A stretch of 64,000 bases of DNA from contig NC_021677.1 of NCBI RefSeq assembly GCF_000247815.1, forward strand, positions 44,366,864 to 44,430,863, written 5' to 3'. Source of the DNA: Ficedula albicollis (taxonomy: Eukaryota > Chordata > Aves > Passeriformes > Muscicapidae). Of this stretch, positions 10,970 to 24,283 are shown piece by piece. The notes under the pieces are model-generated. The model did not search any database and was not told the origin of the DNA. It saw only the letters and a list, made by a program, of their open reading frames with translations. The position numbers and the translations under genes were made by a program. The first letter of the stretch is position 1. Each line of letters begins with the position of its first letter.

Positions 10970-13690
10970 TGACCCCAAAATTCAATCTGTAAATGCACTT
11001 TCCCCTAAAATTTGTTTCTGCCACATAAAATGTTGAAACAAATTACTCTAAATTCTTTCAGGGGATGTCTGAGAAAATTGCTAGTGCTTTAGTGGAGGGA
11101 TTGTTTTTGGACTGCATTTCTACAGTACCAAGGAGATCTTTGAAAGATTTAGTTTAAATGAAAGACCAGAAATTAACACGATACTGATTTCTATTTTAAG
11201 TTTTGGGGGTTTACATAATTTTCTTTCAAGGCAAAATATGATACGTAAATTGACGTGTGAAACAAACATCTTTATGTTTCTGTAGAGGGGGGGTCCCCTA
11301 AACTGGGAAAGTGGGGATACTGCCAGGAAGACAATGGGATCAAATGGAGGTAATGGATATTACATATACAAATGCCTACAGGAAAGGCCACAGCAGGATT
11401 CCTGCAGCTAGATTTATTCTACAGTTATCAACAGCAAAGCTATTATAAGAATATTGGTTTGACAGAATTTTTTTTAGGTAATTGGATCAATTATGCAAAT
11501 GAGTGTCTTATTAACCATAGAGCATAACTAGATTTGGGAATACAAAAAGATGCAAATATGGAACTAAATCTTATTGCATGGTTTAAAGGGAAGGTTTGGC
11601 CGAGACATAAAGCTCCAAGGTATAAAAAGAGAGCCAGCTCATGGTCAGATTTCCATATGGAGTTCTGTTTAATCTGGGCAGACAGAAACCTTGGAAGTGA
11701 AAACAATATATGAGCATTAAAAAGGAAATAGGGTAATTCAAGAAACAAAACCCTGTAATTTTCATATAACTTCAAAAGACAATGTCTGAGTCAAAAGCTG
11801 TCTTAGTGAATATTTATAGGATGGCCTAAGGATATTTCCACTTAGTTTCTGCAAGAAATGAAAAACTCAAACACATCATAACACTTTGAGATTATAGCTG
11901 CTTAAAGCATATCATTATTTGTTGTATTTTACCTAATTTCCTAATGCTCCTCCATTCACTTCTGTGCCACTCATATATCTGTTTATTTCCATTCTCCCTT
12001 TCCTGTACTGTGGGCTGTGAGGTTCTAGCCTCCTGTCTTTCCTTGTAAAAGACATTTGTGATCTACTTCAAACAATTACCTTTTCTTTCACATCCTTTCT
12101 GATGTTCTACATTTTCAGGCTGCCTCTGTTACTTCTCTCACCACATTATTAACTCTCCAGTAACTACTTTCTCTAGCACTGCTGTCTTGTCTCTAGAGTT
12201 TGGAGTAGGGATTTCAGTTAATGCATTGTAAAGCCCTGATTGCACTATTGTGCATGTACTGATTTCAGCTGAACTACAGAGATTTATACCAGCCCAGAGA
12301 GCAGTCATTGTGTATCTGAAATAACTGAGGTTTATTGAATTAAACCTATTTATAAAGGAAAACATTACTCCAATCCTGGTTTGAAACCTGCAAACCTTTG
12401 TAGAATCACTTGACATGAATTATACAAGTATTTGAAAGTTCATGCCTGTGGATCACATTACAGCATTCAAAAGACACGTCAAATTTTAAGTAGTGTAGAA
12501 ATAAGCATTTTAAAATAAACAGTAATAGAGTGAGAAATCTTTTTCAGAGAAAAAAGAGCATGTTTCTTCTCAACCTATGCACATTCTTCATATCTTTAGG
12601 CAATGATCTCCCATTACAATTTATGATCCAAATTAAAAGTTCTTATAAAATTTGACTAGCTGATTCCAGTCAGGTTTTTAGTTGTTAAACACTGTCTGTT
12701 ATCAAAAGATCATGATCTTGATTCAAAGATAAAATAAATAATGTCATACCTGATCAGCAGAAAGATATAATTTCGTTTGTCCAGTACATGAACAGAACAC
12801 CTAAATTGCTGATAAGACATTTACATTAAATATGTTTATTATTTAAGAAGTCCTTCTTTACTTCTGTTTACTTTTTTCTTAACATTTCCTTGGTTCAGGA
12901 ATAAATAATTTTTTTCTGTTTCTGTGCTCTTTAACAGATGTAAAACCAGCTATTACAATATAAGACTATTTTTTCAAATTAGAAAGGTAAATACACATCA
13001 TCTATCAATCTCAGAGTATGATATTTTCAGAGCACAATGGCAGCATTCATGGAAAAACATAGCATAGTGTTCCTAAAGCTTGCTCTTCCCATATGTGGTT
13101 TATACAGCTGGAGATTACAGATATCTAAAGAAATATTCACATAGACTAGAATGAGATCAAGAAGTAATGAGGCAGCTATTAGAGAAAGACAAAAAACTTC
13201 TATCAGATCTCCAGTGGACAGGATCATGGTGACACAGTTTAATCAAGTGCTCACCTCCAGTCTACCTGTGTGTGTCTAGTAAATGCTTACCAGACATGTA
13301 GAAACTTGGAATCTGTGTATCTAAAACAGCATCTGGTAACTACGAAAATTAGCATGGAAATCTATTGGAAAGGGACATGAGATAGATGTAATCACTGGCA
13401 GTTCTTGGACTCCCAGTCTTTTTTTATGTGATTTGCACAGGTAGGCTGCTATATCTGAAACATCATTAGGGGTTTTTTTTAAACATTCTCATGGACAGGG
13501 AGAAAAGATGAAATTAAGCAGCTTTATCTATACTGCAACAATACAATCCTCACTGAGAGTTGTAGTACCGAATCCTCAATACTTTGTGATTGGCAGTCTT
13601 TTCACCACAGGTAACAATAAGTAATATTTTTTTAAATTCCACTTAAGACATTTTTGGGAAAAATAAATAATTGAAATCGAAGAGAAAAAG
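10970..13690. other. AT-rich non-coding stretch
   Basis: No gene, RNA or repeat is recognised in these 2.7 kb. Open frames (for example 11491-11775 and 12138-12416, both minus) lack any recognisable domain. Confidence 0.45.
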
Positions 13691-14338
13691 TCCTGAAGAA
13701 AAATTGTGACAGCGTGGAAGAAGTTTTAGTTCTCATGGCTGGAGTTGTCAAGGAACGAAGCAATGACAAAAATAAATTTAAGGCTTTTATGTTTTTATAC
13801 TGATAAACTACTAACCTAGTTGAATATTTAAAAAAACCCCAAACATGCAATCATCTGCAGATCCACATAAGCAACGTTTCCACACACATTCATTTAAATA
13901 TTATGCAGCCATAATTTTTAAAACCTGTTTACATTGTTGCTTATCTCTCCACTGACAATAGGATAGGTGCAGAAATCCTCAGGTATAATAAGTAAAACTT
14001 CAAAGTAGAGAATTTCCTGAAGAAAAATTGTGACAGAGTGGAAGAAGTTTTAGTTCTCATGGCTGGAGTTGTCAAGGAACGAAGCAATGACAAAAATAAA
14101 TTTAAGGCTTTTATGTTTTTATACTGATAAACTACTAACCTAGTTGAATATTTAAAAAAACCCCAAACATGCAATCATCTGCAGATCCACATAAGCAACG
14201 TTTCCACACACATTCATTTAAATATTATGCAGCCATAATTTTTAAAACCTGTTTACATTGTTGCTTATCTCTCCACTGACAATAGGATAGGTGCAGAAAT
14301 CCTCAGGTATAATAAGTAAAACTTCAAAGTAGAGAATT
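13691..14338. repeat. 324 bp direct tandem duplication
   Basis: Positions 13691-14014 and 14015-14338 are head-to-tail copies that are almost identical. The difference I see is gacagc versus gacaga near the left end. The unit is ordinary AT-rich single-copy sequence with no transposon signature, so transposition is not the likely cause. Confidence 0.95.
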
Positions 14339-16059
14339 CAGACAGAGAACAGACACCTTGCTTTCTACTTTTAAAAGTACTTCTGCATCCTTATAATCCA
14401 AGGAAGGCAAATAAATCAGAGAGATGTCTGCAGAAGAATCACTCTTTCATTTAAACACTATCTCATTTTTTTAATATAATTATTAATTAAAAAAAAATTA
14501 TCAGAGTAGAAATGGCCCTAGTACTTAGCAGGTGCATGGCCTGTTTCCCTGTGCAGGAAATAGGAAAAATTGTTGTTTCCAACTGTTTTTTAAATTGCCC
14601 CTTGAAAGAGAAAGGTTCTCTTTAAACAATAAAACATCATTAGCAACATATTAAACTTAGGTTTTTTTTCCGATTATATACCTACTTTTACAATTTTCTT
14701 TTCATAATATAGGTTATCCATGTAATCCTACTGGAATTTTAGAAACCAAGTGAAATTTGGAGAGAAAGCAAGCATCTTTTCTGATTGATTCTTATAGTCA
14801 TTTGTAAAAAAGCTAATTGACTATAATTAAACAATTGTTAAAATGAATGTTATTATAATTTTAGTAATATATTTAACTGAAGCAGTCAGAGACACAGTAA
14901 ATAATAAATAATAAACAGCATGCAAACAAAAAGCCACCAGTAATTTCTGGCTGTTGTGGCATATGTGTATGGAGAGCTTACATGCAGGAGGGGAGAGAGT
15001 TGAAAGCATACTCTTTTTTCTGATCTTCAGACCATACTCAAGTAACTAATGTCACCCTCAGCTTAATCTAGTCTTCTGTGAATGTAAGACCTGATATCAT
15101 CTCTCTGTGTATAGAATTCATGTCCTTACTTTACTGTCTGATATTGCAGCCAGTAATAAAGGTGTTCCTTTAATAAGCAGAGTAAAAGGTCGTGAGTTCA
15201 TTCCTCTTGAGCGTCGTGATGCCTGTAAAGAAGTTATTACACGCCTAACAAAATTGCCTAGCTCTTCTTGTTCCCACAGGTTTTTTTCACTTTGGTGTTA
15301 AACTGGGGATGAGGGAAGAAAGATAGAAAGGTGCCCTCAGTTATGCCTAAAATGTTTAACAGTGGGATTCAAAATAGCATAATTAGACCAAGAATAAAAG
15401 AAAAGAAGTTATTGTAACCACTATTTGGATGATTGATAGAAAGTTGGTGGGGGATTAGCAAATGAAAATTTTTATGGTTTTACATAAAGAAAAATTTTCA
15501 TTGCTTGTAGTGTGGGAGGCATCGTGCAAAATCTTCACCTGCCAAAATGGCACAGAACAACAGCTATTCTTCAGTTTCACCAAGTTATTGTGGGAATTTC
15601 CTTACACATTACACTTTGTGCCAATCTATGTGCACAGATATGTATCAGGAATGACAGAAAAAATGTCTGGATCATAAATAAATTAAACATACTATTTCTA
15701 AGTAAAGATTCCTAATTTTTGCAGCCTTCTCTATCTACTCTACCTCCACCTCTGGGTTGAGAAATGGAGAAGATGAGGGCCCAGGTTAATAGAGAACACT
15801 ACAAGATGTTTTAGAGGTGTCACAAGAGATTGTAGAAGGCATCTGAAACGAATACTGACCATATGTATAAAAAATGAAGTTTTATTCAGTATGAGTTTTA
15901 TTTAGTCTGGCATGGTTATCACTTAGAAATGCCCAGACTTCTGTTGATTTCCAAATCCCAAGGTCTTCAGCTGTTTTGCCAATTGAATTTCTTATTTCTA
16001 AGAGAGCATCTGAAAAGGGACGAAAGTGTTACCAGAAATTAATTTAGAAAGCAAAGGAA
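14339..16059. other. AT-rich non-coding stretch
   Basis: No gene or known element is recognised. Short frames at 15107-15715 (+) have no identifiable domains. Confidence 0.45.
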
Positions 16060-16800
16060 TCCCAGTGACACAGATTGTCCCTCTGGATGCAGCAAAATCA
16101 ACCTGTCAGAGAAGTACAGAGTCACTGACTTGGACATGTATAAGAAAGGGTGGTGGACACTGGTGCAGGATGCACATGAGACCACATAAAGGGGGAAGTG
16201 GCAGGAGGTGTGACAGAAGACACAGGAAGATACAAGAACAGGACATGTGAGGAGAAATGTGAAGAGGCAGAAATGAAATGGAAAAGAAACATGTAAGGGG
16301 ACATTGATGGAGACGTGCTGCAAATGCACTCTTGAAAGGAGTTGTGGTTTGGCAAAGGAGCACTGTCCACAGGAACCCATGCTGGATCACAGATAGTTCT
16401 GAGGGACTGGGCTCAGGGATGAACCCACCGTAGGGCAGAAACAGACCTGCAGAGAATGCAGCCTGTGCAGGGACAGGGGTGCTGATAGCCCCAGAGGGAC
16501 TGGGGCCCGTGAAGGGACCTGACCAGGGCAGGGTAACCCTGAACTGCACAGCAGCCCATGAATGCTCCACACTGGACCACAGGAAATAGTTAAGAAGTGA
16601 GAAGCAGTGGAGGAAAAGAGTAAGATGCAAAGGGCAGCAGAAAGAAACAGTTGTGCACTGACTTCAACCTCTTGCATTGCCCATTGCCTCTCCAAAAGCT
16701 GTGGGAGGCATTGCACGTGCCACAAAAGCAAGGGAAATTGAGACTAGAAAAGGGGGAAAGAAGGTGGTGGACTGGAGAAAGCCTGAGAAACAAGCAGAAA
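16060..16800 (+). mobile_element. Degraded avian ERV (ERVL-like) LTR segment
   Basis: The base composition is distinctly richer in G and C than its surroundings. The core resembles long LTRs of bird ERVL elements: 'ggtttggcaaaggagcactg', then 'gagggactgg' and 'gaagggacctgaccaggg'-type phrases repeated, then 'gctccacactggaccacagg' and a purine-rich end. No TG...CA termini or target-site duplication could be fixed. The 174-codon frame on the minus strand (16106-16630) is Pro/Ser/Cys/Leu-rich with no domain and is an antisense by-product. Family assignment is from memory of avian LTRs and is provisional. Confidence 0.45.
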
Positions 16801-19800
16801 AGGTATGATTGCTGTCTTTCCTTTTTCAATACCTGAGACCATAACTAAAAATTTATGTTAGTTGGAAATAAATGAAATTAAGGGACATTCCTGATATCAA
16901 GATTGTTTTGCTCACAGTAACTGAAACAATGCTTTATAATATTATTTAGACTAAAATAATTTTCATCTGAGTTTTCATTGAAGTTCATGTTTTACCAAAC
17001 TGATTTATTTATGCTTGGCCATATGCAAAATCCATATATTTTTGTTAGGTGACAAGTCACCCCTCTCATAATGCCATTTTCAAAGCTAAATTTGTTTTCA
17101 CATGTTCGCCAAAAATTTAATGTACCTTTGTGTATCTTGCTCAATCGGTGCAAGTGAATGCATAGGGGATATACAGATGTCCTTCAGTATGTGTTTCTTA
17201 TCCAATATATAAAGGGAAGGTCAATGTTTGAGAGAGAAAGAGACTATGAGGGCAGTAAAATCAATGAACTCTTTATTTAATTTAACTTGCAGGATGATCA
17301 CCAGCTGTTACTGCTTCAAATCAAAAACCAAAGCAGAAATACAAAGAAATGCAACAGAGTTTCCATGGGAACTGCTTTGAAATATATGGTGACAGCACTT
17401 TCTGTAAGACCAAAATATGTAGAATAGACTTAAAAAGTAAAAACAAAAACAAACAAAAAAAAACCCAGATAGTCTTTTCCAGTCGAGAATTAATTTTTGC
17501 TCTTAGTTGCCACTTGAAAACCAAATCAGTTCTCCACAGCAGTTAATTTACAGAATTCACAATATAAAATATTTGCCTATAGAGTGTTGTGTATGAGTAT
17601 CTAAGAGAGACAACAAAAAAAAAGCAATTGGGTTGAAAAATTGATATGAATCTTTATGCTAAATTTTATGCAGTACTGATGTAATCCTCTCTCTAATAAA
17701 TATTGTAAACCTAAGTAGTTTGGAGCAACAGTTCATTTAAAGGACACCTGCTACATGCTGACCTACTACAGTGAAGATTAATACCATCCTGAAATCTTGG
17801 GTTTAATTTTTTTTTGTTCTCAACTGTAGGGAAGCAGGCATATTACCTTTCTAGCGCACTATCCCATCTTTGATAACAAAACTTGAATTAGAGCAGTTCT
17901 TTCTACTCATAAACAGTTGGAACATGCAGAACTCTTAGCTCAGATTTGTTTTCTCTTTGGTGGTCATTTTAATCCATATAAAAGAATAAAACAGCTTATC
18001 TAGATGTAGAACAGCTTTGTTATCATACCAATTAAACAATAAATGGCAGAGAAGATATACCTATCAATGGTTTCTAATTTATAAGTAATAATTGAAAGAT
18101 TTGATACTTAGCATACTTTTTCACAACTCTTAAAATTTTAAAAATGAATATCCTCTTTCTGTTGCAAATGTATCTCAGAAATTTATTCTGTCCTTTTAAA
18201 AAGAAGTTGTTTCAAGTTCCATCTTCAAGTATCTCTGATGTTTCTATTTGTTTAAAATAGCAGCTGATTTTTTAAACTGGAAAATCCTTATTCTCTGATG
18301 AGGGAAGTAGGCTCAGTTTGTAAAGCACTTTGAGGTTGAAAGAATTGATGTAGAAACAAATGAAAATGGCAACTGCATTTAGCTTCCCAACACTTTTAAT
18401 TATAAAAGATTAATGGAATTGTTTGAGAAGTGGTAGCATCCCTGCTACTTACACTACATCTCAAGGATTTTCCAAGAAAAGTCATCAGGTTAGAGAATGT
18501 CCCTTTATTTCAAACTGTGGTTTTTTTTCCTAAGAAACCACCTATATAGGCCCCAGTTCTCAGATGCTTAACTGTTAAAAAAAATTGAGAACATCTAAAT
18601 CAAGTCAATAATGGAACTATCTAAACTTAAAAACCTCATAAAGGCAAAAGAAACATGGGCACATATTTACCTGGAGGTATATAGGGAGTCTGAGGGCTCC
18701 CAGGAGACATATGAAGTTGGAGAATTTTTGGTAAATCTTTTGTAATATCTGGAAAAACATCACTTCTATACTTTGATTAAACATATAGAAAGATTCTTCT
18801 AAGAAAGAGAACTGTGTACTATGCTGTTGTTTTTGTAAGGAAGGTTTGAGGAAAGCAGGACATCTGCCCCTCTGGAACAGCATGTTTTGCATCTATCCCG
18901 AAGTGCCTGCTCTGAAAGTGTTTAGTAAAAGAATTGGCATTATAATAAAAACAGTTTTCAGAAAAAAGGAAAGAAGTTACACTCCTGTTCATTTCTAATG
19001 AAGTACATGAACTTCAAGGCATATTTTCCTGTGCATGAAGAGAGTGTAGAATTTTGGGAAATTATTGTCAGTGGTTAAACTATATTTATGTGAACCATGT
19101 ATTTTTTTTTAATACTGCCTAAAGAAGGTATTATTCAAGAACATAAATAAGCACCAAATGTTACTAAAACATAATTAAAAAATAATAAAGATCAAACAAA
19201 TTTATTCTTCAAGCGGACTGATTTAAGATTTTGGCATGGCTTTATAAGTGGAAAGTCTAAGACTTTCATAGACTCTTTTCCAGGATAGCATGGGTAAGCC
19301 CATGGAAAAGTTTATCAGTAACCAGTGATTGCAGAGGTTATATTATCACAGTCAGAATAGGTATCTCACTCTAAGATAACAAAAAACGAAATAAAGTGAA
19401 ACCCACTTTCACTTGCTTCATTTTCTAAAGCCCAAAAGAAACTTGGAATTTCCTCTACTCTTGCTCAAAGTGCAACTTGCTTGCAAGAGAAAACAAGGAA
19501 TGAGAAACTGTTTACACTTGCTCGACAAGAGTTTTACTGAAAGTCTGCAAAACTTCATCTGCATTACAAAATCCTGAATACCTCATTGACTGAAAGGCTA
19601 GGTTTGCCTGAATAGTAGCTTGTAGAGTTGAAGTGAGAGTTGAAGAGCCTATTATCTAAAGTCTTATATCAAATTAAGTATTCTTATCTTTATGGAATGC
19701 CATATTATTGTGCCATACTTGGAGAATTAACATTCCATTTAAAGGCAGCAAATGATTTTTCTCCAATAAAAACCAAATACTTTTTTTTGCATTAAATTTT

Positions 19801-20406
19801 GATAGCTTGGTTTTTAAACAGTACTGAATAGAAGTAGAAACCATCATTACACTATTGTCCTACACTATTATATGGAATCTGAAAGGTTCACTCAAGACTA
19901 TGAGAATGACAATTAGAAAACCTTGCAGGATGGTGGATTTGGCCATGATGTTCATTCAGATGCTTCACATGGCTGCTATTTCATTACATCACTCAGAAAT
20001 ATATTATCTGAAACAGTATTAAAATTGCCTGCTGACCTCTGATCCACATAATTTCTACACAAAAGAAAGACAAACAGAATAGAAATAAATATCTTTATGC
20101 AGAAATCACAAAGTGACTAAAAATTACTGAAAATACAGGTTCAGAGGCATTGAAATCTTATAATCTATGAGTAACAAAAGCTGGTATGTAATATTCCTGA
20201 TTGGTAAATGGCTTTGATTTATCAGTGCTATGAAGTCGTATAAAGGAATGAGTCTCTTCAGCCCGTGCTACCCATCCCCAGCTTTGATAACTCTGGAAAC
20301 ATCTTCGTTGATATGGAGCTGATACTACCCTCTATTAACTAAATCTTCTCTCTGTTGATACTTAAGAAAAAAAAAAAAATTAACCCATGAAGGAAAATCT
20401 CTTTCC
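16801..20406. other. Repeat-poor non-coding stretch
   Basis: These 3.6 kb hold no gene and no clear transposon. A short phrase near 18,310-18,350 (tgtaaagcactttgagg) faintly recalls ends of ancient MIR/CORE-type SINEs, but it is too short to call. Confidence 0.45.
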
Positions 20407-20596
20407 TTCCTGCGGTTTACTGTGGAAAAATTCTTCCTTTCCTACAGGAAGGGAATGTAAATGTACTATTAAAAAATATAACCTCTAACAAATTAACAGA
20501 TCTTCCCGCGGTTTACTGTGGAAAAATTCTTTCTTTCTTACAGGAAGGGAATGTAAATGTACTATTAAAAAATATAACCTCTAACAAATTAACAGA
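20407..20596. repeat. 96 bp direct tandem duplication
   Basis: Positions 20407-20502 and 20503-20596 repeat 'gcggtttactgtggaaaaat' through 'aacctctaacaaattaacag' with a few substitutions near the start. Confidence 0.93.
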
Positions 20597-21617
20597 GGAA
20601 AATTGCAGTAGAAAGATACAGGTGGAAAGATAATAGTGAACTTTTTTGTCTGGCTACCCACTAACAAACCCAGGGAATCTCAGTCTGAAATGAAAGTGAA
20701 ACTTTCTGGAATAGTATTTGGCAGACACAATGAGAACATACATAAAAATTAATTGTTTTTTCCCTCTTGTATTTAATACAGTTGTTTGGCAAAGTAAAAA
20801 TTATGATGCATAACATGGCAAGATTGTTAAATCACCTTTATGAACTGTCTGGAGGATAAGAATTAATAATGCATGTCACTTTAAGATGAGTAAACTGAAG
20901 TACCTATGTATTTCTTACACAGCACACTACAGCAGACCTACTCATGTTGTTAAAGCTCTCAGTACTAATTTAATCACCAAGATGTTGTCCCCCATTTATC
21001 TATGAAATTCCCAGAACGACATTGCATTGTAACCTTTTATGAACTTTAAAAAGTGCCAACAGTATCTTTATACATTTATGTACTGCTTCAGTATAAGTGA
21101 TCTTGAACATCTATTTGTCACTTTAAATATTTTTAGATACTTCTCTCAATGACTGTGAGGTACATATTTTGTCTGGAGACATAGAATCAGCAATTTCATT
21201 AAGACAGTTGACATCAAAAATGTATTTACATGATCTTGAAAAGGGTGTTTTTCTTTGCTTTGTATTTTGTTGGTTTTGGTCTCGTTTTTTGTCTCTTTTT
21301 GTTTTTTTAACTTGGTTTTTTGTTTGTTTGTCTGGGGTTTTTTTGTTTGTTTTGAGTGTGTGTGGATTGTAGGATTCTGGCTGGTTGGTTGGTTCAATTT
21401 GTGTGAATTCAACATATGTGAATTCAACTTCATTTGGCTAATTCAAACTCACACATGTAGTCATTATTCCCATGACCTAAGTGATTTTAATAATTTTACA
21501 GTTGATGCAACTTTTCAGATTTTATTTAGAGTTCTCTTTTGAAACGTACTTTAGTCAAATTACAAATGGTTTACCCCCTGGTTATCTCACCCCAAAGAAG
21601 CCTGATAAACAAATTAG
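20597..21617. other. Non-coding stretch with a T/G-rich tract
   Basis: A low-complexity T/G-rich tract (about 21,245-21,395) makes long antisense and sense frames rich in Phe/Cys/Val or Lys/Thr/Asn. These are compositional artefacts. Nothing else is recognised. Confidence 0.5.
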
Positions 21618-21830
21618 TTTCTCAAACCATTAGTTTGACAAGTATAGTTTCAAAACTATATGTTTATATATACACAATAGCCAAAATTTCTCAAACTATT
21701 AGTTTGACAACTATAGTTTCAAAACTATATGTTTATATATACACAATAGCCAAAATGAAATATTTTGTAAAAGAAGAACAGGTGGAACAATAGCCAAAAT
21801 GAAATATTTTGTAAAAAAAGAACAGGTGGA
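21618..21830. repeat. Two successive tandem duplications (69 bp, then 44 bp)
   Basis: Positions 21618-21686 and 21687-21755 are 69 bp copies. Overlapping their right end, 21743-21786 and 21787-21830 are 44 bp copies beginning 'acaatagccaaaatgaaata'. The 44 bp event uses sequence from the end of the second 69 bp copy, so two separate events are visible. Confidence 0.92.
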
Positions 21831-24036
21831 TTAAGAGTTAGACATGGAAAATATTCAGTTGTGTAGCAGTTTGCCTTAAATTTGAAAAATATATTTTTTA
21901 CCTATTTACATTTAAATATTTAAAAGCACATACGTCTCCTAAACCATTTTATATTTGAAATATTCGGATTTTAATATCATTTTATTGGATATGTTGATGA
22001 GATTTTAGATCCAAATACTTTTCATTACTTGGAGCCTAAATAAAATACTAAATCACGAGATACAATTAAAGATCCAGGCAAAAATAAGCAAAAGCAAAAG
22101 CTCCCAGAGTTGAAGTTAAAATTCCAGTCTTTTCCCTTTAGTTTGACTGAGACAAGTCTCACTTGGTGGGAATTCTTTTGAAGTCTCTCAGCATTGCATT
22201 TAAAACCCTTACAATATACTTTAGAGATGTAAAATCTTTCTTATGGTCTTCGAATCTCACTCATGTAGATAATTAGAGTTGGAGATCCCTGAGGGCATCT
22301 GAAGCATTGCAGCACCTTTGTCTGGGAAAAACTCTGGAAGGGATAAAAATGACTTAAATGTAAACAATGTTTTCCTAGCAGAAAGATCTCCAAGTGACAG
22401 AACAGCATAGCAAGGCTGCACAGCCTTTCAGAATAGAAACTGAAGAAAGAATTTGCTTAGTTCAGCAGAAAGCTTCTGAACTCACCCCTCTCATACGTTC
22501 AATCCAGATCCTAATATGTGTGCCTGTGGGCATTTCTGTACTGCAAAAGGCAGAATAGACACCATTCAAATAGCTTTGAAGGAACTGTAGTTCTTGCTAG
22601 TGTAGCATCAGTTAAAATTACAATAGTTGTATGTGGGTGATTTAGGCAGCTAATTAGTGCCATGCTGAGAGTGCTCTATAACTCTTAATTCAGGCTTTAG
22701 CTAATTTGGCTTTGAGAAGCTTTTTACCATGCTGCTTGGCTTATTCTGGAATGGCTAATATGTTTCCAAATGAGATGAATACTAAAAGACCCCTTGATAT
22801 TTGAAACAGATAGAACTCCATTGGGAATAGCTATTCCAGCATCTCATTCTAGACTGTTTTGTGAAATTATTTATATTTTGCTGAAGGCAGGCAGAAAAGA
22901 GTATATCACTGTATATCACTGTGCCAATACCTCAAGTGCACAGAGAGCACAAAGTCAGATCTAATGCAATAAGTTTCTTAGAAAGAAATATCTGTTAATA
23001 AAAAAAAAAAAGTGGATAATGGGAAAAGGATTCATCTTACCTAGCATTAACCATTGAAAGTTAAACATCTCATCTAAGTGACTTTGCTTATTTGCTTTCC
23101 TCTGTAATCACAGGAAAGACATAAACACCTAAGTCATGACCTAACCTGTTATCTGCCCATACCTCTGTTATTAGGGAGTTTAGGAAACTGCTTCAAGCAA
23201 AATGCCTGAGTAATGTTAGTGTGAAACAAGCTCCAGCTGTTACGCATTTTGGCTGAAATTTTAATGATAACTGGCTGGTTTATCTGGAACTTTGTAATGC
23301 TAAAAGTATTAAAATAAGGGGTTTTGTTTCTCCTTGGCTGTCTGAGCTAATTGGCTTGTGACTGGTTTAAGTTTTAGTTTCAATAATTTACAGCATTTTC
23401 AGTAATTTCATGTTCTGTAAAATGAAATTTTTCCTGTAAAAGAACTGATTTGGTGCATTCATGAAACAGACCCAGTGATGTTTCTTGACCGTCATGCAAA
23501 CTGTTAGCCACACATATAAAGTGGGCTTGATTCTGTGACTAAAGTTTTGTATAAGTCCACATAGAAAGAAGAGAACAATACCCATAAAAATGAGAATTTA
23601 AAAGATACACTAAATTATGGTAGTTTGAGGTACTAAAATACGGACAGGAGAGTTAACATAAATATTTTTCAAAACCCACAAAAAAACATCATGAAGTGAA
23701 AAAGAAAATTGTAGTGGACAATATAAATAAAATACTCATAATACTTGTTGGTTTGGGTATGGAGGTGTAGCATATCGAGCAAAGAGGGTTCTGGGTTATT
23801 TCAAACTTGGCATTTTATAAAGTAATAATTTCACCTGGACTTCACTGTTTTGCACATTAGAAACATAGCTGGGAATCACAAACATTTGGAAACCAGCAGA
23901 ATAGCTTGCAGATAACAAGTAGCAGCATCCAGGACTTTGAAAGTAGCTATTTGGCACAAAGAGAAGAATTCACAGTAAGCCTTTTGAGCCCTATGCAATT
24001 AATTATATTCATTTCAGCCTGTTTTTTTACTGTCCA
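21831..24036. other. Repeat-free non-coding stretch, possible regulatory DNA
   Basis: No gene and no transposon are seen. The part from about 22,600 to 23,400 has several homeodomain-type TAATT cores, including the palindrome ctaattag at 22650-22657, and a GATA-type ttatct near 23,150. This is only suggestive, because such short motifs are common in AT-rich DNA. Confidence 0.3.
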
Positions 24037-24283
24037 TTTTTATGTGAGCTTTGCCATCTGCATGTTAGTGCTAAGGCTTAATTTTAATTATCACTGGCTG
24101 GTCCTTTATGTGAATAGGTACAAGCTTTTTGTTTTTATGTGAGCTTTGCCATAAGTATCTGCATGTTAGTGCTAAGGCTTAATTTTAAATTTTTATGTGA
24201 GCTTTGCCATCTGCATGTTAGTGCTAAGGCTTAATTTTAATTATCACTGGCTGGTCCTTTATGTGAATAGGTACAAGCTTTTT
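24037..24283. repeat. Three-copy local direct repeat (full-truncated-full)
   Basis: A ~95 bp unit at 24037-24131 recurs at 24190-24283. The middle copy (24132-24189) keeps only the first ~58 bp and has a 6 bp insertion (aagtat) after 'gctttgccat'. The outer copies look identical. Confidence 0.93.

Noticed and set aside
16106..16630. 174-codon minus-strand frame and overlapping long frames
   Set aside because: They are Pro/Ser/Leu/Cys-rich, lack domains, and are antisense to the LTR-like GC-rich segment. Several overlapping frames are open at once because of composition.
18310..18350. MIR/CORE-SINE-like phrase 'tgtaaagcactttgagg'
   Set aside because: Only a short phrase matches and no flanking body or tail is visible.
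21146..21542. Overlapping Lys/Thr/Asn-rich (minus) and Phe/Val/Cys-rich (plus) frames
   Set aside because: They come from the T/G-rich low-complexity tract at 21,245-21,395.
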